Positions 8,698 to 16,674 of a stretch of DNA of 43,153 nt are shown here, piece by piece (the stretch's first letter is position 1; each line of letters starts with the position of its first letter). The DNA lies in NCBI GenBank assembly GCA_035362935.1, contig DAOSEC010000017.1:1-43153 (forward strand), written 5' to 3'. This stretch comes from DAOSEC01 sp035362935 (lineage in GTDB: Bacteria; Bacillota_I; Bacilli_A; ML615J-28; CAG-313). The notes below the pieces were generated by a model, which was given only the letters and a program-made list of their open reading frames with translations, searched no databases and had not been told where the DNA came from. The position numbers were made by a program, and so were the translations under genes.

Positions 8698-9516
8698 TTA
8701 TTCATTAAATTCTCCCATGTTTCGATATTTATTATATCGTGTTTGTAATAATGTATTTTCATCTAATTTTGATAGGATTGCAAAATCTTCGCTTAATTGC
8801 TTCTTTAGATAATCAAAGGATAGACTGTAATTGCAGTGTAACCCGTGTTCATCTTCAATAATGATATGATCAATGATTTTGTATTGATATAAATCTTGTG
8901 CTGTTAATTTCATATCATCTGCGGCTTTACTTGCAAGTGAAGAATCTTTATATAATATAGAAGCAAACCCTTCTGGAGAAAGAATAGAGTAGATTGCGTT
9001 CTCAAACATGTAAACACGATCCGATACTCCGATCGCAAGCGCTCCTCCACTTCCACCTTCACTAAGTACTACCGAAATCATTGGTGTTTTGGTAGACATC
9101 ATTTCAGTCATACTTACAGCAATTGCAGAAGCTTGTCCTCTTTCTTCAGCACCAACCCCGGGATAAGCGCCAGGAGTATCTATGATAAAAATAACAGGGC
9201 GTTTAAATTTTTCTGCCTGTTTCATAAAACGATTGGCTTTGCGATATCCTTCTGGATGAGGCATACCAAAATTACGTTTGATACGCTCGTGAACACAATC
9301 ACCTTTTTCTTGAGCAATGATTGTCACTGGTTGACCATTCAAAGTTGCAATACCACAAATGAGTGCGGCATCATCACCATACAAACGATCTCCATGTAAT
9401 TCTATAAAATCTGGGAAAATAAAATCAATTAACTCTGTAGCAGTTGGACGTTTGTTATGTCTTGCCAACAAGACTCTGTCCCATGCCTTCATGTCATATT
9501 TCGATTGATTCATCAT
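8698..9516 (-). CDS. accA: Acetyl-CoA carboxylase carboxyltransferase subunit alpha
   Basis: With AccD it moves the carboxyl group from carboxybiotin to acetyl-CoA, giving malonyl-CoA. This 272-aa crotonase-fold subunit contains ELHGDRLYGDD, IAQEKG, DTPGAYPGVGAEERGQ and SEGGSGGALAIG, all typical of AccA. The start region reads ATGATGA overlapping the accD stop. The second ATG at 9513 is better spaced from the AAGGGG site, so the true start may be one codon later. Confidence 0.95.
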   Translation of the reverse strand: MMNQSKYDMKAWDRVLLARHNKRPTATELIDFIFPDFIELHGDRLYGDDAALICGIATLNGQPVTIIAQEKGDCVHERIKRNFGMPHPEGYRKANRFMKQAEKFKRPVIFIIDTPGAYPGVGAEERGQASAIAVSMTEMMSTKTPMISVVLSEGGSGGALAIGVSDRVYMFENAIYSILSPEGFASILYKDSSLASKAADDMKLTAQDLYQYKIIDHIIIEDEHGLHCNYSLSFDYLKKQLSEDFAILSKLDENTLLQTRYNKYRNMGEFNE

Positions 9517-10388
9517 TTCACCCCTTTACAGTGAAATTGAAGCAATTTTGAGATGGTAGGTTTTAAATCTTTTCTCGAAAGAATCAAATCTACAAATCCT
9601 TTTGCCAACTGAAATTCAGCTGTCTGAAAATCTTTTGGTAATTCTTGGTTGATTGTTTGCTTAATCACGCGTTGTCCGGCGAATCCAATCAGCGCGCCAG
9701 ACTCAGCAATATTAATGTCACCAAGTGATGCAAAACTAGCAGCAACTCCACCGGTTGTTGGATTAGTCAATACACTTATGTACAATAATCGTGCACCACT
9801 ATGATACTTTAAAGCAGCCGCTGTTTTTGCCATCTGCATTAAGGAAAAAATCCCTTCTTGCATTCTTGCCCCACCAGATGCCGAAAAAATGATGAGTGGG
9901 AGTCGATGTTTTGTCGCATACTCAATGAGTCTTGTAACTTTTTCACCAACCGCACTTCCCATACTCCCCATCATAAAATAACTATCCAGAGCACCAATTG
10001 CTACTTCAATGCCATCAATGGCACCTCTAGCTGCAACAAACGCATCTAATTCTTTTGTTTCGGTTTGATATTTTTGAATTTTCTCTAAATAATCAGGAAA
10101 TTTTAATGGGTTAACGGTTTGAATTGTTGTAAACAATTCTGTAAATTTCTCACCATCACACATCATTTTTAAACGGAGTCGAGCTGATATGCGAAAATGG
10201 TTATTACAGTTTGGACATACTTCTAAGTTTTTCTCTACATCCTCTTGCAAAACCATTTCATTACAGATTTCGCACTTCATAAACAACCCATCTGGGATGT
10301 TTATTTTGGTTGCAATAATCTTTCTATTTCTAACTGTTTGTTTGAATACATCTAATTCTACTTTTCTTTTATCGAAAAAGTTATTCAT
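9513..10388 (-). CDS. accD: Acetyl-CoA carboxylase carboxyltransferase subunit beta
   Basis: Partner of AccA in malonyl-CoA formation. This 291-aa protein begins with a zinc ribbon (Cys39-x2-Cys42 and Cys58-x2-Cys61). The crotonase fold follows, with SASGGARMQEG and LTNPTTGGVAASFA. ATG at 10388 is preceded by AGGTGAACGA and overlaps accC by eight bases; the longer frame at 10403 would start with TTG and is rejected. It ends in TGA, which supports the standard code. Confidence 0.95.
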   Translation of the reverse strand: MNNFFDKRKVELDVFKQTVRNRKIIATKINIPDGLFMKCEICNEMVLQEDVEKNLEVCPNCNNHFRISARLRLKMMCDGEKFTELFTTIQTVNPLKFPDYLEKIQKYQTETKELDAFVAARGAIDGIEVAIGALDSYFMMGSMGSAVGEKVTRLIEYATKHRLPLIIFSASGGARMQEGIFSLMQMAKTAAALKYHSGARLLYISVLTNPTTGGVAASFASLGDINIAESGALIGFAGQRVIKQTINQELPKDFQTAEFQLAKGFVDLILSRKDLKPTISKLLQFHCKGVK

Positions 10389-11745
10389 TTCGTTCACCTT
10401 CAATCAGGGCTGTAAATTTTCTTATGAATCCGGTGTTATAAGTTCCTTTTACGAAATCAGGGTTGTGCATAATTAAGTATTGATACTCAATGTTGGTTGA
10501 AATTCCATCAATGATAAATGTTTCTAATGCACATCTCATTTTCTTAATCGCTTCGCGCCTTGTGGCTGCGTGCACGATTAATTTTGCAACCATAGAATCA
10601 TAATACGGTGGTACAAAATACCCATTATAGATATGCGTATCTAATCTTACCCCATTCCCACCTGGAAAAACTACATTTTGAATGAGTCCTGGTGATGGCC
10701 TAAATTGATGAGTAGTATCTTCTGCATTAATTCTACACTCAATGGAATGACCGTTTAGCTTAATATCTTCTTGCTTGTATGTCATTTCATTTTGATAAGC
10801 AATTTTGATTTGTTCTTTGACTATGTCAATCCCTGTTACCATTTCAGTGACTGGATGTTCAACTTGAATTCTTGTGTTCATTTCTATAAAGTAATAATTC
10901 CCACTTTTATCAACTATGAATTCCATTGTTCCAGCATTTTCATAACCAATTGCTTTGGCAAGTGCAACGGATGCTGAACCCATTTTCTCTCGCAATGCTT
11001 CATCTACAAATGGAGATGGAGATTCTTCAATCATTTTTTGATTTCTTCTTTGAACAGAACAATCACGTTCTCCCAAATGGATCACATTTCCAAAGGAATC
11101 CGCTAGAATTTGAATTTCAATGTGACGTGGATTTTCGACAAATTTCTCAATATAAACAGCTGGATCCCCAAAATTAGCTTCGGCTTCAAATTTTGTTTGT
11201 TCAAACAATGTAACAAACTCAGTCTCGTTGCGAACAATCCGAATACCTTTTCCACCGCCACCACTTGAGGCCTTTATGAGTACTGGATATCCAATACGAT
11301 TTGCAATTTTGACACCTTCTTGAGCGGTATTCACAATTCCATCTGATCCTTCTACAACAGGTATACCTGCTTCTTTTGCGATTTTTCTAGCCATTGATTT
11401 GTTACCAATCTTTGCTATCACTTCACTACTTGGACCTATGAACTTAATATTGCATTTTTCGACAATTGATGCAAACTTTTCATTCTCTGATAAGAACCCA
11501 TATCCTGGATGAATGGCGTTGCAACCAGTTGAAAGAGCTGCACTAATGATGCGATTAATATTTAAATAACTATCTTTGCTATAGTTTTCCCCAACACAAA
11601 TCGCTTCATCTGCAAATTTAACATGAAGACTATCATGATCTGCTTTTGAATAGACAGCAACACATGGAATTCCAATTTCTTTACATGCACGTATGATGCG
11701 TAATGCGATTTCTCCTCGATTTGCGATTAAAATCTTATTTTGCAT
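10381..11745 (-). CDS. accC: Acetyl-CoA carboxylase biotin carboxylase subunit
   Basis: ATP-dependent carboxylation of the biotin on AccB. This 454-aa ATP-grasp enzyme shows the N-terminal KILIANRGEIALR, HPGYGFLSEN, the glycine-rich ATP lid SSGGGGKGI, the EMNTRIQVEHPVTE catalytic segment and a normal C-terminal domain. Length is as usual for AccC (about 450). It lies 11 bases after accB. A pyruvate carboxylase subunit is an unlikely alternative given the adjacent accA/accD. Confidence 0.96.
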   Translation of the reverse strand: MQNKILIANRGEIALRIIRACKEIGIPCVAVYSKADHDSLHVKFADEAICVGENYSKDSYLNINRIISAALSTGCNAIHPGYGFLSENEKFASIVEKCNIKFIGPSSEVIAKIGNKSMARKIAKEAGIPVVEGSDGIVNTAQEGVKIANRIGYPVLIKASSGGGGKGIRIVRNETEFVTLFEQTKFEAEANFGDPAVYIEKFVENPRHIEIQILADSFGNVIHLGERDCSVQRRNQKMIEESPSPFVDEALREKMGSASVALAKAIGYENAGTMEFIVDKSGNYYFIEMNTRIQVEHPVTEMVTGIDIVKEQIKIAYQNEMTYKQEDIKLNGHSIECRINAEDTTHQFRPSPGLIQNVVFPGGNGVRLDTHIYNGYFVPPYYDSMVAKLIVHAATRREAIKKMRCALETFIIDGISTNIEYQYLIMHNPDFVKGTYNTGFIRKFTALIEGERNE

Positions 11746-11756
11746 ACTTTAATACC

Positions 11757-12179
11757 TTAGGCAATCGTGATCAATAATTGATCAAATCCAACTGCTTGTC
11801 CGTTTTTCACATGGATGTCTGAAACTGTTCCACTCATAGGAGCTGTAATTTCATTCATGATTTTCATTGCTTCAATAATGCAAATTGGATCTCCTTTGGT
11901 GATTGATTGCCCAACTTTAATCAACGGTTGCTCTTTCGGGCTTCGAGCAGCATAAAATGTTCCAACTAGTGGTGATTTTACTTGAAACCCTATTGCTTCA
12001 ACTTTTTGAGGTTCTTTTTCTGCCTCTACATGTTTTTGTGGTTGTGAAACAACTGTTTCTACAAGTTGATCACTATTTTTAGATAATTTAATTTTTACGC
12101 CATCAAACTCTAACTCTAACTTTGTTAGATTTGATTTTTCAAAATCTTTTATTAACTTTTGGATTTGTACAAAGTCCAT
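11757..12179 (-). CDS. accB: Biotin carboxyl carrier protein of acetyl-CoA carboxylase
   Basis: Carries biotin between AccC and AccA/AccD. This 140-aa protein has an N-terminal helical segment, a charged linker and a C-terminal biotinyl domain with EAMKIMNE, where Lys106 is the biotinylated residue. ATG at 12179 has TTTGGAGGTCAAA upstream; the frame from 12197 begins before that ribosome site and is rejected. The ligase that charges it is encoded at the operon's far end. Confidence 0.95.
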   Translation of the reverse strand: MDFVQIQKLIKDFEKSNLTKLELEFDGVKIKLSKNSDQLVETVVSQPQKHVEAEKEPQKVEAIGFQVKSPLVGTFYAARSPKEQPLIKVGQSITKGDPICIIEAMKIMNEITAPMSGTVSDIHVKNGQAVGFDQLLITIA

Positions 12180-12258
12180 TTTGACCTCCAAATTCATACA
12201 TAATCTATTTATTAAATATAGACGACTTTCATCGTCTATCAGATATTTCGACTTACTA

Positions 12259-12483
12259 CTAAGCGATATTTTGTAAATAAACTAAAATATCGTTAACAGT
12301 TCTGAAATTTTGTGCAGCATCATCTGGTAGTGATATATGGAAAGCATCCTCAATACTCATAACCAACTCAACAGCATCTAATGAATCTGCTCCTAGATCG
12401 TTTTGAATATGGGTTTCTTTTGTAATTGCTTCTTTATCTACACTTAGTTCTTTTGATATAAGTTCTTTTAATTTTTCAAACAT
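12259..12483 (-). CDS. acpP: Acyl carrier protein
   Basis: Holds the growing acyl chain on phosphopantetheine. This 74-aa acidic protein has the 4'-phosphopantetheine site Ser34 in GADSLDAVEL. Helix III reads SLPDDAAQNF. It is the first gene of the fatty-acid operon, with a GGAGG ribosome site 8 bases before its ATG, a consensus promoter about 165 bases upstream and a palindrome just after the predicted transcription start. Confidence 0.96.
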   Translation of the reverse strand: MFEKLKELISKELSVDKEAITKETHIQNDLGADSLDAVELVMSIEDAFHISLPDDAAQNFRTVNDILVYLQNIA

Positions 12484-12611
12484 GTTTTATTCCTCCATAA
12501 TAATGGGTTGTTCCCATAGTTTCATTCGTTTCAATAAGCAATTTATACTAAATTGCATCTAGTAAAAGACCTTTTCACCGCCTTTCATTCTGCTTCTTTC
12601 GTTATTTCGTT

Positions 12612-12628
12612 TATCAAATATTTTGATA
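12612..12628. promoter_or_regulatory. Palindrome downstream of the acpP start site, candidate lipid-regulator operator
   Basis: TATCAAA-TAT-TTTGATA has perfect 7-bp arms and lies about 14-30 bases past the predicted transcription start, a classic repressor position. It uses the same TTTGA/TCAAA words as FabT operators but with the half-sites in the opposite order, and it does not match the FapR consensus. It is therefore only a candidate, and no regulator gene is in the window. Confidence 0.45.
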
Positions 12629-12648
12629 TACTAAATAATCACTCTAAA

Positions 12649-12677
12649 ATAATACCATTTTTTTGTTTTTTTGTCAA
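12649..12677 (-). promoter_or_regulatory. Promoter of the fatty-acid operon
   Basis: On the minus strand TTGACA (12672-12677) and TATTAT (12649-12654) are spaced by 17 bases, with a TGG extended -10. Predicted transcription start near 12642. Confidence 0.8.
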
Positions 12678-12752
12678 CGATTTTCCGGTATTGATATATG
12701 ATATCGATAGAAAAGCGTTTACACCTGATCTAGATCTAGCTTGGTATGAAAA

Positions 12753-12778
12753 AAGGGTTTGTATCATTACTCACCCTT
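12753..12778 (-). terminator. Terminator of the zinc-ribbon gene
   Basis: On the minus strand AAGGGT pairs with ACCCTT, with an inner GTA/TAC pairing, and runs into six T. It starts 10 bases after the stop codon. Confidence 0.7.
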
Positions 12779-12787
12779 CATATCATA

Positions 12788-13105
12788 TTAATAAAAATTT
12801 TGTAGGATTTGCATTTGGAATACGATAAATGCAACTATGTATAGTATTAAACCAATGATTTCAACTATGAAACCAACCAATCCCCACTTCGCACAAAAAC
12901 GTGCTGAAATTGGTTTTGAGTCTTTCCAAACCAAATATAGAATTAATCCTGCAATCGGCATAAAAAAACATAGCAGGCCAAACATACATCCCGTTGAATC
13001 GTCTGCTTCTTGAACGGGCTTGTTATAGTTCTTAGTTGGCACCCCACAGTGCGAGCATATCACCGCACTGTCATCTAGCTCTTTTCCACAATTTGTACAA
13101 TACAT
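12788..13105 (-). CDS. Zinc-ribbon membrane protein, function unknown
   Basis: A 105-aa protein with an N-terminal zinc ribbon (CTNC at 3-6 and CSHC at 17-20) followed by a short linker and two hydrophobic segments (about 40-62 and 74-100). This layout is common in Firmicutes proteins of unknown role, in which the ribbon faces the cytosol. It has its own promoter (13130-13158), a TGAGGTGAAATC ribosome site and a terminator right after it, so it is a single-gene unit. I do not assign a function. Confidence 0.8.
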   Translation of the reverse strand: MYCTNCGKELDDSAVICSHCGVPTKNYNKPVQEADDSTGCMFGLLCFFMPIAGLILYLVWKDSKPISARFCAKWGLVGFIVEIIGLILYIVAFIVFQMQILQNFY

Positions 13106-13124
13106 GATTTCACCTCAACTTCTT

Positions 13125-13158
13125 AGGATATTATATCATGTATCCTATTCATTCACAA
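13125..13158 (-). promoter_or_regulatory. Promoter of the zinc-ribbon gene with an inverted repeat over the -10
   Basis: TTGTGA (13153-13158) and TATAAT (13130-13135) are 17 bases apart on the minus strand. AGGATA (13125-13130) and TATCCT (13141-13146) form an inverted repeat that brackets the -10 box and could be an operator. Confidence 0.6.
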
Positions 13159-13160
13159 TT

Positions 13161-13502
13161 CTATATTTCGATAAATATTTGATTGTTTTCAACAATGACA
13201 GAATATGTTTTCAAATTTTTAACTTTCATCGTAATGAAGGCAATTTTTGCATCGTTTACTACTTCTCCATTCGTAACATTAAACTTAGCTTTGTGTAGTG
13301 GACACTGAATATATTGGTTTTCTAATCTTCCTTTGGATAAAGACCCACCCAAATGTGGGCATTTATCATCTACGACATAATAATTGCCCTCATAATGAAT
13401 CACCAAATAGTCGTGTTTGGATACTGTCATTTTAACAAGTTTGGTTTCTAAAACGTCTTCTACTCTTGCTATTAGCAATCGTTCTTTACTTTGATTTACC
13501 AC
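13161..13502 (-). CDS. Rieske-type [2Fe-2S] protein
   Basis: This 113-aa single-domain Rieske ferredoxin has cluster ligands Cys48/His50 (CPHLGG) and Cys67/His70 (CPLHKAKF). It resembles the small subunits of dioxygenases or NirD-like proteins, but no oxygenase or reductase is adjacent, so its partner is unknown. Translation likely begins at GTG (13502) with GGGGGAATATAA upstream. The start overlaps the end of the serine hydrolase gene by 17 bases, indicating co-transcription. Confidence 0.9.
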   Translation of the reverse strand: MVNQSKERLLIARVEDVLETKLVKMTVSKHDYLVIHYEGNYYVVDDKCPHLGGSLSKGRLENQYIQCPLHKAKFNVTNGEVVNDAKIAFITMKVKNLKTYSVIVENNQIFIEI

Positions 13503-14889
13503 TTATATTCCCCCTTATATGTGTTTTGTCATTACCGTAAAAATTAAATGAACTTAACCATTCTGCATCGACAACTCCACCACCGCGACGAATAATCAAT
13601 TTATGAGTGTGTGGTATTGTAGTATATCTTATTATTAAAAGAATGTGTTGATCTGAATACTCGAAACTTGAATAGAAAGATTGTTTCTCAATGACAATGT
13701 CATCCTCCATGAATAGTTTTCGAATCAGTCTTGGGCCAAGTGTATGATTCATGTGCCAATCATTCATTGAAGAATTGATAGTAAATATTCCACCACCATA
13801 ATCCCATGTTAGAACCAACAAATCATCGTTGAGTGTTAATTTAAGTGTTTTAAAATTCCAACGATTAAACTCCAAATCATAGGTTTCTTCAATGATTTCA
13901 TGCTTTAAACAATCATTTCCAATTGGTGGATAATAGTCTAATTTCAACTGTTGGTGTGGTTGTGTAACTTCTATTTGATTGATAAGTTCTTGCATACATG
14001 TCAACTCTTCTTGCATATTATTAGATTCAGATAACATCGAAAATACAATGTTGTGTTTGGGTTCAATCAAACAAATTTGACCATATGCACCATCTGCTCG
14101 ATATCCATCCGTTCCATTCAACCAAAAGTGAAGTCCATATCCATGTTTCCAATCAAATGAATAATCATAGATGGAGGTATCGCTCCACATCTTTGATGCT
14201 AAACTTACCCATTCTTTTGAAATAATACGCTTCCCACGAAATAAACCTTGATTCAAATAAAGCTGACCTAATTTGTTTACATCTTTGTTTGATATATGTA
14301 AATCAAATCCTCCTAGGTTTCTACCAGTTTGATCACAGCCCCAATGATAGGTTTGAATATCTAAGTTAGGAAATAAATATTGTGCTAAAAAGTCTACTAA
14401 TCTAGTTTTTGTCTTTTGTTGAACGATGGCAGAAAGCATATAACTAGCACCAGAATTATACACAAAATGCGTGCCAGGTTCATACTCCAAATCAATATTT
14501 AAGAAATCTTCCACTGGATTTGTGCTTGATAATATTGTACTTGCAGTATCCGTACTGTGACCTGTATTCATCGAAAGCAAATGCTTGATACAAAGTTTTG
14601 AAAGGTGTTTTGAATGGTTGTAGAGTGTTACATCTGGAAATAAATCAATCACTTTTTCCTCAAGGTCTAGCAAACCTTTATCATACAATAAGCCACAAGC
14701 AGTTGACGTAAAACTTTTACTAATCGAATACACTTGTTGAATGTCTGTTGATTGATAAGGCCAAATTGAGACATCTGCAACGATTTCATTTTGATAATAT
14801 ACTACAAACGAACGAATTCGGACGTTTTTATCGAAACAATTATTTATAAATTGGTTTACTAGACTTGGTTTGATTTTGCAGTTATTCAT
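13486..14889 (-). CDS. Beta-lactamase-fold serine hydrolase (class C/PBP4*-like)
   Basis: This 467-aa protein belongs to the beta-lactamase/penicillin-binding superfamily. The nucleophile motif Ser55-I-S-Lys58 lies in VYSISKSFTS, and the second motif is Tyr144-Asn145-Ser146 (VYNSGASY). There is no signal peptide, so it is probably a cytosolic esterase- or peptidase-type enzyme and not a secreted beta-lactamase. Residues after about 330 form an extra C-terminal domain of beta-rich character. A GGAGGAATCATC site precedes the ATG. The substrate is unknown, and its pairing with a Rieske protein gives no clear pathway. Confidence 0.8.
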   Translation of the reverse strand: MNNCKIKPSLVNQFINNCFDKNVRIRSFVVYYQNEIVADVSIWPYQSTDIQQVYSISKSFTSTACGLLYDKGLLDLEEKVIDLFPDVTLYNHSKHLSKLCIKHLLSMNTGHSTDTASTILSSTNPVEDFLNIDLEYEPGTHFVYNSGASYMLSAIVQQKTKTRLVDFLAQYLFPNLDIQTYHWGCDQTGRNLGGFDLHISNKDVNKLGQLYLNQGLFRGKRIISKEWVSLASKMWSDTSIYDYSFDWKHGYGLHFWLNGTDGYRADGAYGQICLIEPKHNIVFSMLSESNNMQEELTCMQELINQIEVTQPHQQLKLDYYPPIGNDCLKHEIIEETYDLEFNRWNFKTLKLTLNDDLLVLTWDYGGGIFTINSSMNDWHMNHTLGPRLIRKLFMEDDIVIEKQSFYSSFEYSDQHILLIIRYTTIPHTHKLIIRRGGGVVDAEWLSSFNFYGNDKTHIRGNISGKSK

Positions 14890-14954
14890 GATGATTCCTC
14901 CGTGCTCATACTTCTATTATAACATGTTTTGAAAAGAAGTAATATAAAATAAAG

Positions 14955-14976
14955 GAAAAAAGGGCTTTCGCCCTTT
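14955..14976 (-). terminator. Terminator of the phn-type transporter operon
   Basis: On the minus strand AAAGGGC-GAAA-GCCCTTT forms a stem closed by a GNRA tetraloop, followed by a run of T. It lies 5 bases after the stop codon of the last permease gene. Confidence 0.85.
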
Positions 14977-14980
14977 CCTG

Positions 14981-15856
14981 TTAAACTAATTTTGCTCTTA
15001 ACTTACTAGATACCAAATCAACTACGACTACCATTAAAATAATAGCGATGAGTATCGAACTAAGTGTTGGCCAGTTCCATTCATTGGAAGCAAATATCAA
15101 CGGAGTTCCTAATCCTCCCGCTGAAACTACTCCAAGAATCGTAGCAGCTCTAACATTAATATCAAAACGATACAATCCCATTGATAAGAAGTCAGGCAAT
15201 ACTTGTGGAATAATAGCATATCTAATTTTCTGCCAAAGATTTGCCCCTACAGCATCAAGTGCTTCAATAGGACCTCGATCCATATTTTCAATTGCTTCAG
15301 CAAATAACTTTCCTAACATTCCGATGGAGTGTAGTCCAATAGTTAACATCCCTGTCAATGCTCCAATTCCAAAAACACGAATTAAAATCAAAGCTAAAAT
15401 GATTTCTGGGAATGTTCGAATCACAACGAGAATAAATTCTCCTACTTTTGATAAGTGTTTACCAGCAACATTTTTTGCTGTAATAAATGCAATTGGTAAG
15501 GCAAAAATAGATGCAACAATGGTTCCAACAAACGCAATCGCAATGGTTTGCATCGTTAAATAAGGAATGGTTGTTTTGTCGATAGAACCATCGGCGTCAA
15601 ACAAACCAAACAAAAACTCTGTGTTTGGGTTTGCGAATCCATTAATCATAACCTTAAATGACGGCCATACATTGGCGAACCGACTTAAGTTGATTTGAGA
15701 ATCTGTGAATGAATATACAATTAAGAATATAATAACTGCTGCTAAAATGAGGTTATAGATCCATAATTTAGGTTGTTCTTTTAATTGGCGTTCAACGGTT
15801 GCCTCTTCGTGTGTAATGATGTATTTTTTACGATGAAGTAATGGTATCTTTTTCAT
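14981..15856 (-). CDS. phnE: PhnE-type ABC transporter permease (second copy)
   Basis: Inner-membrane permease of a phosphonate-type ABC importer. This 291-aa protein has about six membrane segments and the ABC-permease coupling loop around ENMDRGPIEALDAVGANLWQ. It overlaps the preceding permease gene by 4 bases. Compared with that neighbour it has a longer N-terminal cytosolic tail (about 35 residues). Two different permeases in one operon suggest a heterodimeric channel. Confidence 0.88.
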   Translation of the reverse strand: MKKIPLLHRKKYIITHEEATVERQLKEQPKLWIYNLILAAVIIFLIVYSFTDSQINLSRFANVWPSFKVMINGFANPNTEFLFGLFDADGSIDKTTIPYLTMQTIAIAFVGTIVASIFALPIAFITAKNVAGKHLSKVGEFILVVIRTFPEIILALILIRVFGIGALTGMLTIGLHSIGMLGKLFAEAIENMDRGPIEALDAVGANLWQKIRYAIIPQVLPDFLSMGLYRFDINVRAATILGVVSAGGLGTPLIFASNEWNWPTLSSILIAIILMVVVVDLVSSKLRAKLV

Positions 15857-16671
15857 TGTAGTTTACCTCGCACATAACGAGTAATGCTTTGAATGAACAC
15901 CACAACCACAAACAATAATAAAATTACTCCTCCTACTCGGTCATATCGATATCCTACATTATTGTATAGTATAATCCCGATACCCCCTGCACCAATGAAC
16001 CCTAAAATAACAGATGATCTAACATTAATCTCGAAACAGTAAATAAAATATCCTAAATAAATAGGCAACACTTGTGGGAACACAGCATAACCTACTGCTT
16101 TAACTTTATTTGCACCACAGGCATCAAGTGCTTCTACCGGTCCCATGTCTATGGTTTCAATAGTTTCATATACCATTTTTGTCATAATACCAAATGTAAA
16201 TATAGCAATCGCAGCAATCCCTGGTAATATCCCGTATCCTAAGAAGAATATTGCTACAACCGCAATAACAAACATTGGGATTGTACGGATAAAATTCATG
16301 ATTGCTCGTGCTGTTTGGTAAATCCAAGGTTTCTTTACAATATTACGAGCTGATAATACAGCCAGTGGAACAGATGCTAATGCACCTATCAGTGTGCCAC
16401 CAAAGCTTAATCGTATTGTTTCTAGCAATGCATTAAGTACTGGTGTTGATACGATGAATGCAAAGTAATCACGATATGTTTGACCGCTTGTTGGAGTAAA
16501 CAACTGTCCTAAAATAAAACCAGCATTTCTAAAATTAATCGCTTTCCAATCAATAGGTATAAAAAGCATAAAGAATGAGGTTATTGCTAAAACGATGACT
16601 AAATAAATGATTGATTTATTGCCTGGTTCGGTAACTACTTTTCCATTTGAGAGTGTATACATTTTAGCCAT
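15853..16671 (-). CDS. phnE: PhnE-type ABC transporter permease (first copy)
   Basis: This 272-aa permease is paralogous to the next gene. It shares the coupling-loop pattern (ETIDMGPVEALDACGANK) and the SVILGFIGAGGIG segment near the C-terminus. It probably pairs with the second permease and the PhnC ATPase to import the compound captured by the PhnD-like lipoprotein. It lies 3 bases downstream of phnC. Confidence 0.88.
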   Translation of the reverse strand: MAKMYTLSNGKVVTEPGNKSIIYLVIVLAITSFFMLFIPIDWKAINFRNAGFILGQLFTPTSGQTYRDYFAFIVSTPVLNALLETIRLSFGGTLIGALASVPLAVLSARNIVKKPWIYQTARAIMNFIRTIPMFVIAVVAIFFLGYGILPGIAAIAIFTFGIMTKMVYETIETIDMGPVEALDACGANKVKAVGYAVFPQVLPIYLGYFIYCFEINVRSSVILGFIGAGGIGIILYNNVGYRYDRVGGVILLLFVVVVFIQSITRYVRGKLQ

Positions 16672-16674
16672 ATA

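Larger units (their letters stand above)
12484..12787. other. 304-bp intergenic region upstream of acpP
   Basis: This stretch holds the zinc-ribbon gene's terminator (12753-12778), a cre-like motif (12710-12723), the acpP promoter (12649-12677), a 17-bp palindrome (12612-12628) and a roughly 160-nt leader. I see no convincing gene. A 23-codon frame (12487-12558) just before acpP and a plus-strand frame across the region have no real support. Confidence 0.7.

Noticed and set aside
12612..12628. Assignment of the acpP palindrome to FapR or FabT
   Set aside because: It does not match the FapR consensus, and the FabT half-sites are in the opposite order.
12553..12828. 91-codon plus-strand frame upstream of acpP
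   Set aside because: It crosses the acpP promoter, its palindrome, a terminator and the end of the zinc-ribbon gene.
15048..15563. 171-codon plus-strand frame opposite a PhnE permease
   Set aside because: Antisense shadow of a clearly conserved permease gene, with no ribosome site or recognisable domain.
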